From: Marivirga harenae
Lineage (GTDB): Bacteria; Bacteroidota; Bacteroidia; Cytophagales; Cyclobacteriaceae
Reading direction: 5' to 3'
Assembly (NCBI RefSeq): GCF_030534335.1
Contig: NZ_CP130565.1
Span: 951,501 to 1,015,500, forward strand
DNA length: 64,000 bases
Within the stretch, counting starts at the first letter, position 1, and each line of letters begins with the position of its first letter. Below the pieces are notes generated by a model that saw only the letters and a list, made by a program, of their open reading frames with translations, had not been told where the DNA came from and searched no databases. The position numbers and the translations under genes were made by a program. Below, piece after piece: positions 1 through 9,019 of this stretch.

Positions 1-123
1 GGATCTACCATTTTAAGCTTTGTTCTGATCTTTGTCAACAGTTCCTTTTTGTTGGCCAATAACAGAATGGTCTTAAATAATAAGAAAAGTAAAAATAATG
101 TTACCACTAGTACGTGGGAGTGA
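1..123 (+). CDS. C-terminal fragment of a membrane protein (partial)
   Basis: Frame 1 is open from the window edge to a TGA at 121-123 and encodes the last 40 residues of a protein that begins outside the window. The visible part is a hydrophobic segment (TILSFVLIFVNSSFLLA) followed by a polar basic tail rich in Asn, Lys and Thr. That pattern fits the last transmembrane helix and cytoplasmic tail of an envelope protein. The exopolysaccharide genes downstream make a polysaccharide polymerase, flippase or sugar-phosphate transferase plausible, but that is inference from position only. Confidence 0.5.
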   Translation, partial: GSTILSFVLIFVNSSFLLANNRMVLNNKKSKNNVTTSTWE

Positions 124-312
124 AGCATTCCAATTTCCATAACTACTTGTTTTTTGTACAAAAATAAGAAAGGCTATGGGAATAATTTCAATTTGTCAGT
201 TATATTTGATTTTTATAGGTATTTTAAAGCTGAATAATTCAAACTAATCTGCTCTAAGTCTTTACCTGTCGAAATCTCCCCACTTAAAAAGAACCGTAAG
301 TGTTATTATTAG

Positions 313-320
313 TAAATTTG
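313..320 (+). promoter_or_regulatory. Candidate -7 box (TAAATTTG) of the exopolysaccharide operon
   Basis: TAAATTTG matches the Bacteroidota -7 consensus TAnnTTTG. Only nine bases separate it from the ATG at 330, so a start site about 7 bases downstream would give an almost leaderless mRNA. No TTG lies at the usual 17-23 base spacing. A second match, TATATTTG, at 201-208 would give a leader of about 115 bases and is an alternative. Confidence 0.4.
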
Positions 321-329
321 TAATACGAT

Positions 330-1481
330 ATGAAAGTTGCTATCACTTTAAATACCTCTTGGAACATCTACAATTTTAGAATGTCCCTAATTCAAGCTCT
401 GATAAAAGATGGGCATGAAGTGGTGGCTATTGCGCCTCATGATGAATATACTGTGAAGTTAATAGAGGCAGGTTGCACTTTCCAAGATGTTACCATGGAT
501 AGTCGTGGAGCGAATCCAATCCGAGATACAGGTTTAACTTTTGAGTTACTTAACATTTACAAAAGAGTAAAGCCTGATATTATTTTGCATTATACAATTA
601 AACCAAATATCTACGGCACTTTGGCAGCCGCATTATTGGGAATCCCTGTGATCAACAATGTCAGTGGACTAGGAACCATATTCTTAAATGATGATTGGAT
701 TTCTAAAATCGCCTTAAGTCTGTATAGGTTTTCTTTCAAGTTTCCTAAGAAAGTGTTTTTTCAGAACCATGAAGATTATCAACTTTTTATGGATAAACGA
801 TTGATTCAGCGAAATATTTGCGAGGTTATACCTGGCTCTGGAATTGACTTGAGCGAATTTACTCCTCATCCTCCTAAAGAAAAACCAGAAGGGGAACCTT
901 TTGAATTTTTGATGATTTCCAGACTGATTATTGACAAAGGGATCAGGGAATATGTTGCTGCAGCTGCTATTTTACAAGAAAGAGGAATGAATGCAAAGTT
1001 CAATTTATTGGGAAAATTAGACGAACTACATTCAAGGGGAATTTCTTCGGATGAGCTTAATGAATGGATAAAGGAAGGATATATTAATTATTTGGGAAGC
1101 ACAGATGATGTTCGCCCATTTATCAATAAAGCTGATTGTGTGGTCTTGCCTAGTTATAGGGAAGGCACACCAAGAACTTTACTTGAAGCGGCCGCTAGCG
1201 CTAAACCCATTGTGGCTTCTAATGTTCCTGGCTGCAACAATGTGGTAGATCATAGATTAAATGGGATACTTTGCAAAGTGAAAGACGAAGAAGACTTGGC
1301 CCTGAAAATGAAGGAGATGTTCTATTTGTCTCCAGAAACACGTTATGAAATGGGGATTAAGGGCAGAGAATTAGTGGAAAGAAGGTTTGACCATAATATA
1401 GTGATTGAAAGGTATTTGAAGGCAATTGATAAAAACGGCAATCTTAAACCTCAACTTAAGCCTGTTTATGTAAATAATTAA
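330..1481 (+). CDS. GT4-type glycosyltransferase
   Basis: This 383-residue protein is a retaining GT-B fold glycosyltransferase of the GT4 (group 1) type, expected to transfer a sugar from a nucleotide-sugar to a lipid-linked saccharide at the cytoplasmic face of the inner membrane. The N-terminal half (about 1-180) is the acceptor-side Rossmann domain (KVAITLNTSWNIYNFR start). The C-terminal half has LMISRLIIDKGI near residue 193 and the E-x7-E motif at E278/E286 (EGTPRTLLEAA), which contacts the donor nucleotide-sugar. No signal peptide or clear membrane helix is seen. It precedes the wza/wzc-like pair by a short gap and probably heads their operon. The sugar transferred cannot be read from sequence. 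Confidence 0.9.
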   Translation: MKVAITLNTSWNIYNFRMSLIQALIKDGHEVVAIAPHDEYTVKLIEAGCTFQDVTMDSRGANPIRDTGLTFELLNIYKRVKPDIILHYTIKPNIYGTLAAALLGIPVINNVSGLGTIFLNDDWISKIALSLYRFSFKFPKKVFFQNHEDYQLFMDKRLIQRNICEVIPGSGIDLSEFTPHPPKEKPEGEPFEFLMISRLIIDKGIREYVAAAAILQERGMNAKFNLLGKLDELHSRGISSDELNEWIKEGYINYLGSTDDVRPFINKADCVVLPSYREGTPRTLLEAAASAKPIVASNVPGCNNVVDHRLNGILCKVKDEEDLALKMKEMFYLSPETRYEMGIKGRELVERRFDHNIVIERYLKAIDKNGNLKPQLKPVYVNN

Positions 1482-1537
1482 GAAGCATTTCTATTATATT
1501 ATTGTCTTTTGCTTAATTGGTTATATTTTTACAAGTA

Positions 1538-2338
1538 GTGAACAAAGCTATCAAAAAATTTTACATATACCCTATTAGTATTCTTGCACTCATACTGTTG
1601 ATGAGCGGTTGTAAAGTGTACAGACAGAATATTATTCTACAATCTGAATCTGATATCAATTCTGAGAATTTTAAAGAAGAGGTTTCGAAGATTGAAGGAG
1701 CCTATAAAATCCAGTCTGGCGACAAAGTCAATATTGAAGTGTATACCAATAAAGGAGAACGGGTCATTGATCCAAACCTAGAACTCAATGCCATTACTGG
1801 AGGAGGAGCAGGCGGTGGCCGACTAATGCCAGACAAAGAATTCGAAGTTCTTCCTAATGGCACTGCGATTTTACCACTTTTAGGAGAGACCAAAATTGAA
1901 GGATACTCTATTGGTGGTCTTCAAGAAATGTTAAAGGAGCAATATTCAGAGTATTATATCCAGCCTTTTGTCAGAGTACGTGCTTTAAACCGAAGAGTAG
2001 TAGTTTTAGGAGCCATGGGAGGACAGGTTATTCCAATTGAAAATGAGAAGATGACTGTTTTAGAAATTTTAGCTCTTTCAGGAGGATTAAATAGAGATTC
2101 TAAGGGAAGAAATATCAGGTTAATTAGAGGCCCTTTAGACGACCCTTCAGTTCAAGTAATTAATTTGGCTACTATTGAGGGAATGCAAAAAGCAAATTTG
2201 CAGGTATTACCTAACGACATTATTTATGTGGAACCTATCAGAAGGATTTTCACAGAATCAGTACGGGATATTGCTCCCGTAATTGGTATTGTTACCAATG
2301 TAGTGACATTGTTTATTGTGATTGAAAACTTAAGGTAG
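1538..2338 (+). CDS. Wza-like outer-membrane polysaccharide export lipoprotein
   Basis: This is a polysaccharide biosynthesis/export family protein (Poly_export then SLBB domains), the outer-membrane channel partner of Wzc-type kinases. A basic N-terminus is followed by a hydrophobic stretch and the lipobox LMSGC, so it should be lipid-anchored in the periplasm or outer membrane. The export domain starts near YKIQSGDKVNIEV; the SLBB-like beta-grasp covers roughly residues 150-240. A hydrophobic C-terminal segment (PVIGIVTNVVTLFIVIENL) resembles the amphipathic barrel helix of Wza. I chose the GTG at 1538, which puts the lipobox Cys near residue 25; an in-frame TTG at 1517 would add seven residues. 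Nine bases separate its stop from the next gene. Confidence 0.88.
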   Translation: MNKAIKKFYIYPISILALILLMSGCKVYRQNIILQSESDINSENFKEEVSKIEGAYKIQSGDKVNIEVYTNKGERVIDPNLELNAITGGGAGGGRLMPDKEFEVLPNGTAILPLLGETKIEGYSIGGLQEMLKEQYSEYYIQPFVRVRALNRRVVVLGAMGGQVIPIENEKMTVLEILALSGGLNRDSKGRNIRLIRGPLDDPSVQVINLATIEGMQKANLQVLPNDIIYVEPIRRIFTESVRDIAPVIGIVTNVVTLFIVIENLR

Positions 2339-2347
2339 GCAAGAGCA

Positions 2348-4720
2348 ATGAGCAATCAACAAACACGATACCAAAGAAATGTAGATGCAAAATCGTCTCA
2401 TAAACCCTTGAACAACGAAACTGAGGTGGTAGATTTTTTCAAGCTAAAAACCATCCTCAAAAAGAACTTACCTTGGGCAATTTTGCTTATCTCAATAACT
2501 GTATTTGTAGCTTTCCTCTATGTACGATATACTAACGTTAGGTTCCAATCTTATGCAGAATTAAAACTAAATAAGCGAAGTGAAGCCAGCGTTTTTGGTT
2601 TTAACCCGTTAAAAGAAGAAAGCTCCAATTTAAATACCTTATCTGGAGAAGTAGAATTAATTCGTTCTAAACTCTTTTTAAAACAGGTAATTGGAAAGTT
2701 GCCTCTTGATGTATCCTATCATGTTATAGGAAGGTTCAAAAATGAAGAAAGATATAAGTTCACTCCTTTCACCGTTAGTTATGAAGCATCTTGCGCTTCT
2801 TATGGCCAAAAATTTTATGTAGATATAATCAATAAAGAAACTTTTAAAATATCGACCAATCCAGATGGTGGAGATTGGACTACCCATACCTTTGAAAAGT
2901 ATTTTACGCTAAATGGATGCAGTTACAAACTTGAGAAAACCTCTCACTTTTTTAGCACTGAGAAGCTATTTTTTAGTATCTCTACACCAGAAAGCTTAAT
3001 AAGTTATGTAGAATCTAATCTTTCGGTTGCACCTGAGAATTTAAATGCCAACACCATCAAGATCACCTTTGCAGATTATAACCCTTATAAGGTTCAGGCC
3101 ATTGTTGAAAAAATTAGTGAACTCTATACTGAATACAGTAAAGAACAGAAAAACAGGGCCAATCAGCTTAAGATTGAGTTCTTAAATAAACAGTTAGGTC
3201 AAACGGAGGATGAACTATCGAACTATGAGACTTATATCGAAGATTTTACAATAAAAAACAAAACAGTTAATCCGTCTGAAGATGTCAATAGACTGATTTC
3301 GGAAATGGTCAAAATGGACTCTATTTTATATGGTATTAATTACCAATTAGGTGAAATAGAAAACATTAAAGAACAACTTGAAAAGGACACCTTAAGCTTT
3401 GACAAAATCAATTATTTGGTGCTGCCAGCAAATATGCAACCACTATTCGAAGAATTTTCTGAGCTCAAACAGCAATATCAAGTTGCCAAGACTCGCTATA
3501 GAACGGAAAGTCAGGTGTTGCAACAAAGGAAAATAGAAATCAATTCTTTAAAAGACAGGATTAACAATTACCTAAGTAATAAATTGGAGATCCTGAAAGA
3601 AAGAAAAGAGAATATTTTATACAGGAAAAGAGAGATTGAAAGCAAATTCAGCCAATTGCCAGCCAAAACGAATGAACTCAACCAGAAAATGCGATTCTAC
3701 TCTTTATATGAAGAGCTTTACCTTTCTTTAATGCAAAAGAAAACTGAATTTGAAATTGCTCAGGCAGGTACACTTTCAGAAGTTGATATTTTGACACCAG
3801 CTAATTTACCTAGAAGCCCAATCGGTCCGTCTACCAACTTAATCTATATAGGTTCTTTTGCAGTTGGGTTTATTTTAAGTTTTATTTTTATTGGCTTTAG
3901 GTATCTGGTTTACGATGAAATCAACAGCATTCATGAACTTGAAAGGTTAACTAGTATCCCAATTATTGCCAAAATAAGTAGGCTTAATCGTTATGTAGCG
4001 AAGAAGAGTGGGGTAATTGTTTCAGAGAAACCAAGATCACAAATAAGCGAGGCCTTCAGAACTTTAAGGACTAGCTTGGATTTCATTGGTATTAAAGATG
4101 GTAAAAAAGTACTCTCAATCAGTTCCACTACGAGTGGCGAAGGAAAAACATTTATCTCAGTGAACTTGGCCGCCATACTCGCCATGTCCAGTAAAAAGGT
4201 GATTATATTGGATTTGGATATGCGAAAGCCAAGGGCTCAATACGCTTTCAATCTGGACCAAAACGAAATAGGTGTGAGCTCTATTTTAAGTGGTGGAGTT
4301 CACTGGAAAGATTGTGTCAATAATACTAAAACAGAAAATTTACATTTTATTCCTTCAGGTGTTATTCCACCTAACCCAGCTGAACTATTGGAGAGCGAAT
4401 ATTTTGACCAATTATTGAATGAACTTAAGGCTGAATATGATATTATCCTGTTGGATACCCCTCCTATTGGCCTGGTCTCTGATGGTATTATTGCACTCAA
4501 AAAATCTGACCATTCACTTTTCGTTGTACGGGCTGATTATTCTAAAAGGTCGTTTGTTAATGATCTGCACAGAAGTCTTAACTTGAACAATATTCAGAAT
4601 ATATCTATCATTTTTAATGCCGTGAGAAAAGAAAATAAAGGCTACGGTTATTATCAAGATTACTACAATGATAATAATAGCAAATCTATTTCAACGCTTA
4701 AAAGGCTTTTCAATATTTAA
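2348..4720 (+). CDS. Wzc-like chain-length regulator with BY-kinase domain
   Basis: This 790-residue fusion of a Wzz-type co-polymerase and a bacterial tyrosine kinase controls polymerisation and export of surface polysaccharide in the inner membrane. TM1 lies near residues 38-60 and TM2 near 495-520, flanking a long periplasmic region with coiled coil (about 270-460, GNVR-type). The cytoplasmic kinase has Walker A SGEGKT near 597-602, Walker A' VIILDLDMRKP and Walker B DIILLDTPP. The C-terminus ends in a tyrosine cluster (GYGYYQDYY), the usual autophosphorylation site. It follows its wza-like partner by 9 bases and its stop overlaps the next ATG by one base (TAATG), so translation is probably coupled. 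Confidence 0.92.
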   Translation: MSNQQTRYQRNVDAKSSHKPLNNETEVVDFFKLKTILKKNLPWAILLISITVFVAFLYVRYTNVRFQSYAELKLNKRSEASVFGFNPLKEESSNLNTLSGEVELIRSKLFLKQVIGKLPLDVSYHVIGRFKNEERYKFTPFTVSYEASCASYGQKFYVDIINKETFKISTNPDGGDWTTHTFEKYFTLNGCSYKLEKTSHFFSTEKLFFSISTPESLISYVESNLSVAPENLNANTIKITFADYNPYKVQAIVEKISELYTEYSKEQKNRANQLKIEFLNKQLGQTEDELSNYETYIEDFTIKNKTVNPSEDVNRLISEMVKMDSILYGINYQLGEIENIKEQLEKDTLSFDKINYLVLPANMQPLFEEFSELKQQYQVAKTRYRTESQVLQQRKIEINSLKDRINNYLSNKLEILKERKENILYRKREIESKFSQLPAKTNELNQKMRFYSLYEELYLSLMQKKTEFEIAQAGTLSEVDILTPANLPRSPIGPSTNLIYIGSFAVGFILSFIFIGFRYLVYDEINSIHELERLTSIPIIAKISRLNRYVAKKSGVIVSEKPRSQISEAFRTLRTSLDFIGIKDGKKVLSISSTTSGEGKTFISVNLAAILAMSSKKVIILDLDMRKPRAQYAFNLDQNEIGVSSILSGGVHWKDCVNNTKTENLHFIPSGVIPPNPAELLESEYFDQLLNELKAEYDIILLDTPPIGLVSDGIIALKKSDHSLFVVRADYSKRSFVNDLHRSLNLNNIQNISIIFNAVRKENKGYGYYQDYYNDNNSKSISTLKRLFNI

Positions 4721-5703
4721 TGAAGCAAAAAAACCTATTAATTACAGGTGCCACAGGTCTTTTAGGTCAGCAAATTATATTGAAATTAATTGGCCTGGAT
4801 TATCAAATTTATGCGACAAAAAGAACTCATTCAGTTACTCAGGTAGATTCAGAAAAAATTAATTGGATTGAGATAAACTCAATTGACGATAATTTATTCC
4901 TGCGGATTCCTGTGAAAATTGATTTTGTAATACATGCTGGGGCTTTTGTTTCCTATAAAAAGTCAGACGCAGCCAAAATCTTTCAAATTAATACTAAATG
5001 GACTTCTAAATTGGCTATGGATGCTCTGGAAGTTGGAGTTAAAAAATTTGTTTTCATAAGTAGCATTTCGGCATTAGGTAAAAATTCTATTGATCATTTC
5101 ATTGATGAAAATACCCCTAAATCAGATGATGAATTTCTAAGCAACTATGGGAAAAGCAAAAGAAAAGCTGAAGCAATACTTTGGGAATTATCAAAGGCAG
5201 GATTACCTATCATCATTTTGAACCCATCCGTTATCCTAGGGCCAGCAAATCGATACCAAAGCAGTGCACAATTATTTGGATATGTTGGTGACCAAAAGCC
5301 CTTTTACACTAGAGGATTGATTAATTACATTGATGCGAGAGATGTTGCAGAAATCGCTGTAGAAAGTTTGGCAAATAATATCAGAAATGAGCAGTTCGTT
5401 TTAAATGCAGGAAGTATTAGCTACCGTGATTTTTTTAGAGCTACCGCAAAACAGCTCCATGTAAAAGCTCCGAATATAGGTATTCCTAAATTTATGGTGA
5501 TTTTGGGTGCAGTGATGGAAAACATATGGAGTAAAATTAGCGGTAAACCTGCAACACTCACCATGGAAACAGCAAAAATGGCTGGAAATAAGAATATTTA
5601 CGTAGCCGCAAAGGCTCAAAACACATTTAGCATCTCATATAAAAGTTTAAATCAGTCAATTGAATATACACTAAAAGAAATGAAGAAAATCGGAGAATTA
5701 TAA
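4720..5703 (+). CDS. NAD-dependent epimerase/dehydratase (extended SDR)
   Basis: This 327-residue extended short-chain dehydrogenase has the Rossmann glycine motif at G10-x2-G13-x2-G16 (ITGATGLLG), the S-S-I-S-A catalytic region and the YxxxK pair at Y143/K147 (YGKSK). The layout (FISSISALG, NPSVILGP) is closest to dihydroflavonol-reductase-like SDRs that act on sugars or small carbonyl substrates. It overlaps the kinase gene by one base and so belongs to the exopolysaccharide operon. A role in making or modifying a nucleotide-sugar is inferred from context; the substrate is unknown. Confidence 0.85.
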   Translation: MKQKNLLITGATGLLGQQIILKLIGLDYQIYATKRTHSVTQVDSEKINWIEINSIDDNLFLRIPVKIDFVIHAGAFVSYKKSDAAKIFQINTKWTSKLAMDALEVGVKKFVFISSISALGKNSIDHFIDENTPKSDDEFLSNYGKSKRKAEAILWELSKAGLPIIILNPSVILGPANRYQSSAQLFGYVGDQKPFYTRGLINYIDARDVAEIAVESLANNIRNEQFVLNAGSISYRDFFRATAKQLHVKAPNIGIPKFMVILGAVMENIWSKISGKPATLTMETAKMAGNKNIYVAAKAQNTFSISYKSLNQSIEYTLKEMKKIGEL

Positions 5704-5871
5704 ACTTTAAAAATTAATTACACGTTGCTTGGTTTTCACTTATTAATAAGTAAATTTATTTGATACTACTTTATTGGAAAGTTGCGTTCCGTAGACCGAT
5801 TTGATTCTATACCGATTGAAGTTGTGACTGAGCGCAATAATAAAGTAGATTTAACCACTTATTCATTATTT

Positions 5872-7281
5872 ATGAGCGAATTTTTCAGAAACAGAAAAGA
5901 CGAAGAAAAAGAGTTGATTAAAAAATTCGAGAATCATGTACAGGGCAAAGATTTCCACTTTTTTGATGTGGAAGAACTAGAAAAAGTGGTTGAATTGTAC
6001 TTGGATAACGACAAATTCATGAAGGCGCTCAAGGCCAGTGAATTTGCGGTAGAACAGTTTCCCTTTTCAGTCGAGCTTTTGATTCTTAATGCGCATGTTT
6101 TAGCAAGCAATACTAAATATGATAGCGCACTTCAAATATTGGAAAGAGCCGAAAATATTCAGCCCCATGATGTTGATTTACTATTGACTAAAGCTAATGT
6201 GCTAACAATTTCCAATCGAAATAAAGAGGCCATTGAATGTTTAGAAAAAGCATTAACCTTTGCTGAAGAAAAAGATGAAGTGTTATTTCAAATGGGCATG
6301 GCCTACCAGCAATTGGGTAAATATGATGAGGCTATTAAAAATTATAAATCGGTATTAGAAGAAAATATTGACCATGAAAGCGCAATTTACGAATTGGCTT
6401 ACTGCTTGGACGTAACGGATCAATTGGAAGGTAGTATTGCCTACTACGAAAAGTTTATTGATGCCGATCCCTATTCTTACCATGCTTGGTATAATTTGGG
6501 AGTTGTCCTACATAAATTGGGAAAATATGAAAAAGCCATTGAAGCTTATGAATTTGCGGTCGCAATAGATGAAAATTTTGCATCCGCTTATTTCAATATG
6601 GGAAATACCTATTCTGCCTTAGAAAAAAATAATAAATCGTTAGATGCTTTTTCCCAAACTTTACGAATTGAAGGACCTAGTGCTGAAGTTTTCTGCAGAA
6701 TGGCAGAAATATATGACAAATTAGATCAAGCAGATTTAGCCATTAAGTATTTTCTTAAAGCTGTTAAATTTGACTCCCTTTATGATGAAGCTTACTTTGG
6801 GATGTCACTTTGCCTCATTCAACAAGAAAAATGGATAGAAGCAGTCCATTATTCTAAAAGGGCCATAAAAATTAATAAACATGAATCAAAATATTGGCAG
6901 GCATTAGCCAATGCCGAATATCAACTAGGCAATCAAAACTCTGCTGTTGATGCCTATGAAGAAGCTGTAGCCCTTGATCCAGAAGAAGTTAGCCTGTTTC
7001 TGGACTGGTCATTTATCTATTTTGAATCAGGGGAACTAGAGGTAGCTATCAATATAATTAAGGAAGGCATGGAAGATAATCCTGATGCTGCTGAGCTTTA
7101 TTATAGGATGACGGCTTACCTAATTGAGTACGGTAAATACAAAGAAGCCTTTATCTTTCTGGAAAATGCATTAGTTTTGGACTTTGAAATGCATACAGTG
7201 CTTTATGAATTCTTCCCACGGGTGGAAACGCAGAAGGCATTGTTCAAAATTATAGACCAATTCAGAAAAGATAACCAGTAA
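5872..7281 (+). CDS. Tetratricopeptide repeat protein
   Basis: A 469-residue protein built almost entirely of TPR units: repeated patterns such as GKYDEAIKNYKSVLE, GKYEKAIEAYEFAVAID and NKSLDAFSQTLRIEG spaced by about 34 residues, some ten or more repeats. No signal peptide or membrane helix is seen, so it is probably a cytoplasmic scaffold. The frame stays open upstream to a TTG at 5782 (499 residues), but I chose ATG 5872 because the protein from there (MSEFFRNRKDEEKE) starts like related Bacteroidota TPR proteins as I remember them, and the upstream part looks like leader DNA. It ends 3 bases before comA. Function beyond protein binding is unknown. Confidence 0.85.
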   Translation: MSEFFRNRKDEEKELIKKFENHVQGKDFHFFDVEELEKVVELYLDNDKFMKALKASEFAVEQFPFSVELLILNAHVLASNTKYDSALQILERAENIQPHDVDLLLTKANVLTISNRNKEAIECLEKALTFAEEKDEVLFQMGMAYQQLGKYDEAIKNYKSVLEENIDHESAIYELAYCLDVTDQLEGSIAYYEKFIDADPYSYHAWYNLGVVLHKLGKYEKAIEAYEFAVAIDENFASAYFNMGNTYSALEKNNKSLDAFSQTLRIEGPSAEVFCRMAEIYDKLDQADLAIKYFLKAVKFDSLYDEAYFGMSLCLIQQEKWIEAVHYSKRAIKINKHESKYWQALANAEYQLGNQNSAVDAYEEAVALDPEEVSLFLDWSFIYFESGELEVAINIIKEGMEDNPDAAELYYRMTAYLIEYGKYKEAFIFLENALVLDFEMHTVLYEFFPRVETQKALFKIIDQFRKDNQ

Positions 7282-7284
7282 AAC

Positions 7285-8058
7285 ATGAACTACGAATTAA
7301 AAGACATCCCTGAAAGACCAGCCAAACCAAGAGATGTAGGATTCACTATGGTGATGGATAAAGGATTAAGCCTTAGAGAGGTGGAAGACTTTATCGATAG
7401 CAACGGTGAATACACTGATATAGTAAAACTAGGATGGGCCACATCTTATGTCACAACTAATTTAAAAGACAAATTAGCACTTTACAAAGAAGCTGGAATC
7501 CCTACTTACTTCGGAGGAACCCTTTTCGAAGCATTTGTAATCCGTGATCAATTCGAAGACTACCGAAAGTTATTGGACAAATATGATATGCCCTTTGCTG
7601 AGGTCTCAGATGGATCTATTGAATTACCTCACGATTTGAAATGTGAGTATATCAGTAAACTGTCAGATCAAGTGACGGTCCTTTCAGAAGTCGGATCGAA
7701 AGATGCTGAAAAAATTATTCCTCCTTACCAATGGATTGAGCTCATGCAAACTGAATTGGATGCTGGTGCCTGGAAAGTGATTGGAGAATCGAGAGAAGCA
7801 GGAAATGTAGGTTTGTTTCGAGCCAGTGGTGAAGTTCGTTCAGGACTGGTTCAAGAAATCTTAACAAAAATTCCTTTCGAAAAAATCATCTGGGAAGCTC
7901 CCCAGAAAGCGCAACAAGTTTATTTTATTAAATTAGTAGGTGCTAATGTCAACCTTGGAAATATTGCTCCAAATGAAGTAATTCCTTTAGAAACCATTCG
8001 TTTAGGATTGAGAGGTGACACTTTTCACCATTTTTTGAATAATAAAGACTTACTTTAA
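7285..8058 (+). CDS. comA: Phosphosulfolactate synthase (ComA family)
   Basis: This 257-residue protein belongs to the ComA family, which adds sulfite to phosphoenolpyruvate to make (2R)-phospho-3-sulfolactate, the first step of coenzyme M synthesis in methanogens. It has the expected TIM-barrel length and family blocks: KPRDVGFTMVMDKGL, VKLGWATSYV, GIPTYFGGTLFE, EVSDGSIELP, VIGESREAGNVG and NLGNIAP. Bacteroidota have no coenzyme M pathway, so the product may feed sulfolactate or sulfonolipid chemistry; that is inference. It sits between the TPR gene (3-base gap) and the DUF368 gene (13-base gap). Family assignment is firm, physiological role is not. Confidence 0.9.
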   Translation: MNYELKDIPERPAKPRDVGFTMVMDKGLSLREVEDFIDSNGEYTDIVKLGWATSYVTTNLKDKLALYKEAGIPTYFGGTLFEAFVIRDQFEDYRKLLDKYDMPFAEVSDGSIELPHDLKCEYISKLSDQVTVLSEVGSKDAEKIIPPYQWIELMQTELDAGAWKVIGESREAGNVGLFRASGEVRSGLVQEILTKIPFEKIIWEAPQKAQQVYFIKLVGANVNLGNIAPNEVIPLETIRLGLRGDTFHHFLNNKDLL

Positions 8059-8071
8059 AAATAGATTTTTC

Positions 8072-9019
8072 GTGCGGTCGATTAAAGAATATTTTACATT
8101 ACTCTTAAAAGGTATTGCAATGGGCAGTGCAGATGTAGTTCCTGGAGTCTCGGGAGGCACCATTGCTTTTATAACCGGAATTTATGATGAATTGCTGAAC
8201 AGCATTAAATCTGTTGATGGAACAGCTTTCAGATTACTTTTCCAATTCAAACTCAAAGAATTCTGGAGCCATATCAATGGCTCTTTTCTTATTACATTAG
8301 TATTAGGAATTGCCATAAGCATCATCAGTTTAGCGAAGTTGATCAGCTTTCTTTTGAGCACCTATCCTGTTTTGGTTTGGTCTTTTTTCTTTGGATTGAT
8401 CATTATTTCAGCTGTTTTAGTGGCTAGGGATATTGAAAAAAAAGACTGGAAAGCTATTATTGCGGGTTTAGCTGGTATTGCAATTGCTTACTTTATCACC
8501 TCAGCATCTCCTGCACAAACTCCGGAAGCCTGGTGGTTTGTCATTTTATCAGGTGCTATAGCTATTTGTGCTATGATTCTGCCCGGCATTTCAGGAGCTT
8601 TTATCCTCTTAATTTTAGGAAAATATAAGTATATAATCGAAGCAGTTGAAACAGTAGATATTGGAACATTGGCTATTTTTGCCTTGGGTTGCATTATAGG
8701 ATTGCTAAGTTTTGCCAGATTAATATCATGGTTTTTGAGAAACTATCAGTCCGCAACAGTAGCAGTACTGGCAGGTTTTATGGTCGGTTCATTAAATAAG
8801 GTTTGGCCATGGAAAGTAGTAGATACATTCCGTATCAATAGAAAAGGGGAACAGGTTCCTTTATTTGATCATAACGTTCTGCCTCAGCAATTTTTAAATG
8901 AAACCGGACAAGACCCACAATTAATGCAAGCTTTGCTGATGATGAGCTTAGGGATTTTCATAGTGGTAGCCATTGAAAAAATTGCCACCATGCTGAATGT
9001 TAAAAATGATGGAAAATGA
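8072..9019 (+). CDS. DUF368 (PopT-type) membrane protein, putative polyprenyl-phosphate translocase
   Basis: A 315-residue polytopic protein with about eight to nine hydrophobic segments and the DUF368 signatures MGSADVVPGVSGGTIAF near residue 18 and ILPGISGAFILL near residue 170, two related re-entrant-like motifs. DUF368 members (PopT) have been implicated in returning undecaprenyl phosphate across the inner membrane for cell-wall and polysaccharide assembly, which suits the nearby exopolysaccharide genes. The start is a GTG at 8072. Its TGA overlaps the aroE ATG by four bases (ATGA), so the two are translationally coupled. Confidence 0.88.
   Translation: MRSIKEYFTLLLKGIAMGSADVVPGVSGGTIAFITGIYDELLNSIKSVDGTAFRLLFQFKLKEFWSHINGSFLITLVLGIAISIISLAKLISFLLSTYPVLVWSFFFGLIIISAVLVARDIEKKDWKAIIAGLAGIAIAYFITSASPAQTPEAWWFVILSGAIAICAMILPGISGAFILLILGKYKYIIEAVETVDIGTLAIFALGCIIGLLSFARLISWFLRNYQSATVAVLAGFMVGSLNKVWPWKVVDTFRINRKGEQVPLFDHNVLPQQFLNETGQDPQLMQALLMMSLGIFIVVAIEKIATMLNVKNDGK

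Noticed and set aside
151-164. Perfect palindrome TTTTTGTACAAAAA between the first two genes
   Set aside because: It is AT-rich and single-copy as far as I can see; no T-run or spacing to suggest a terminator or operator.
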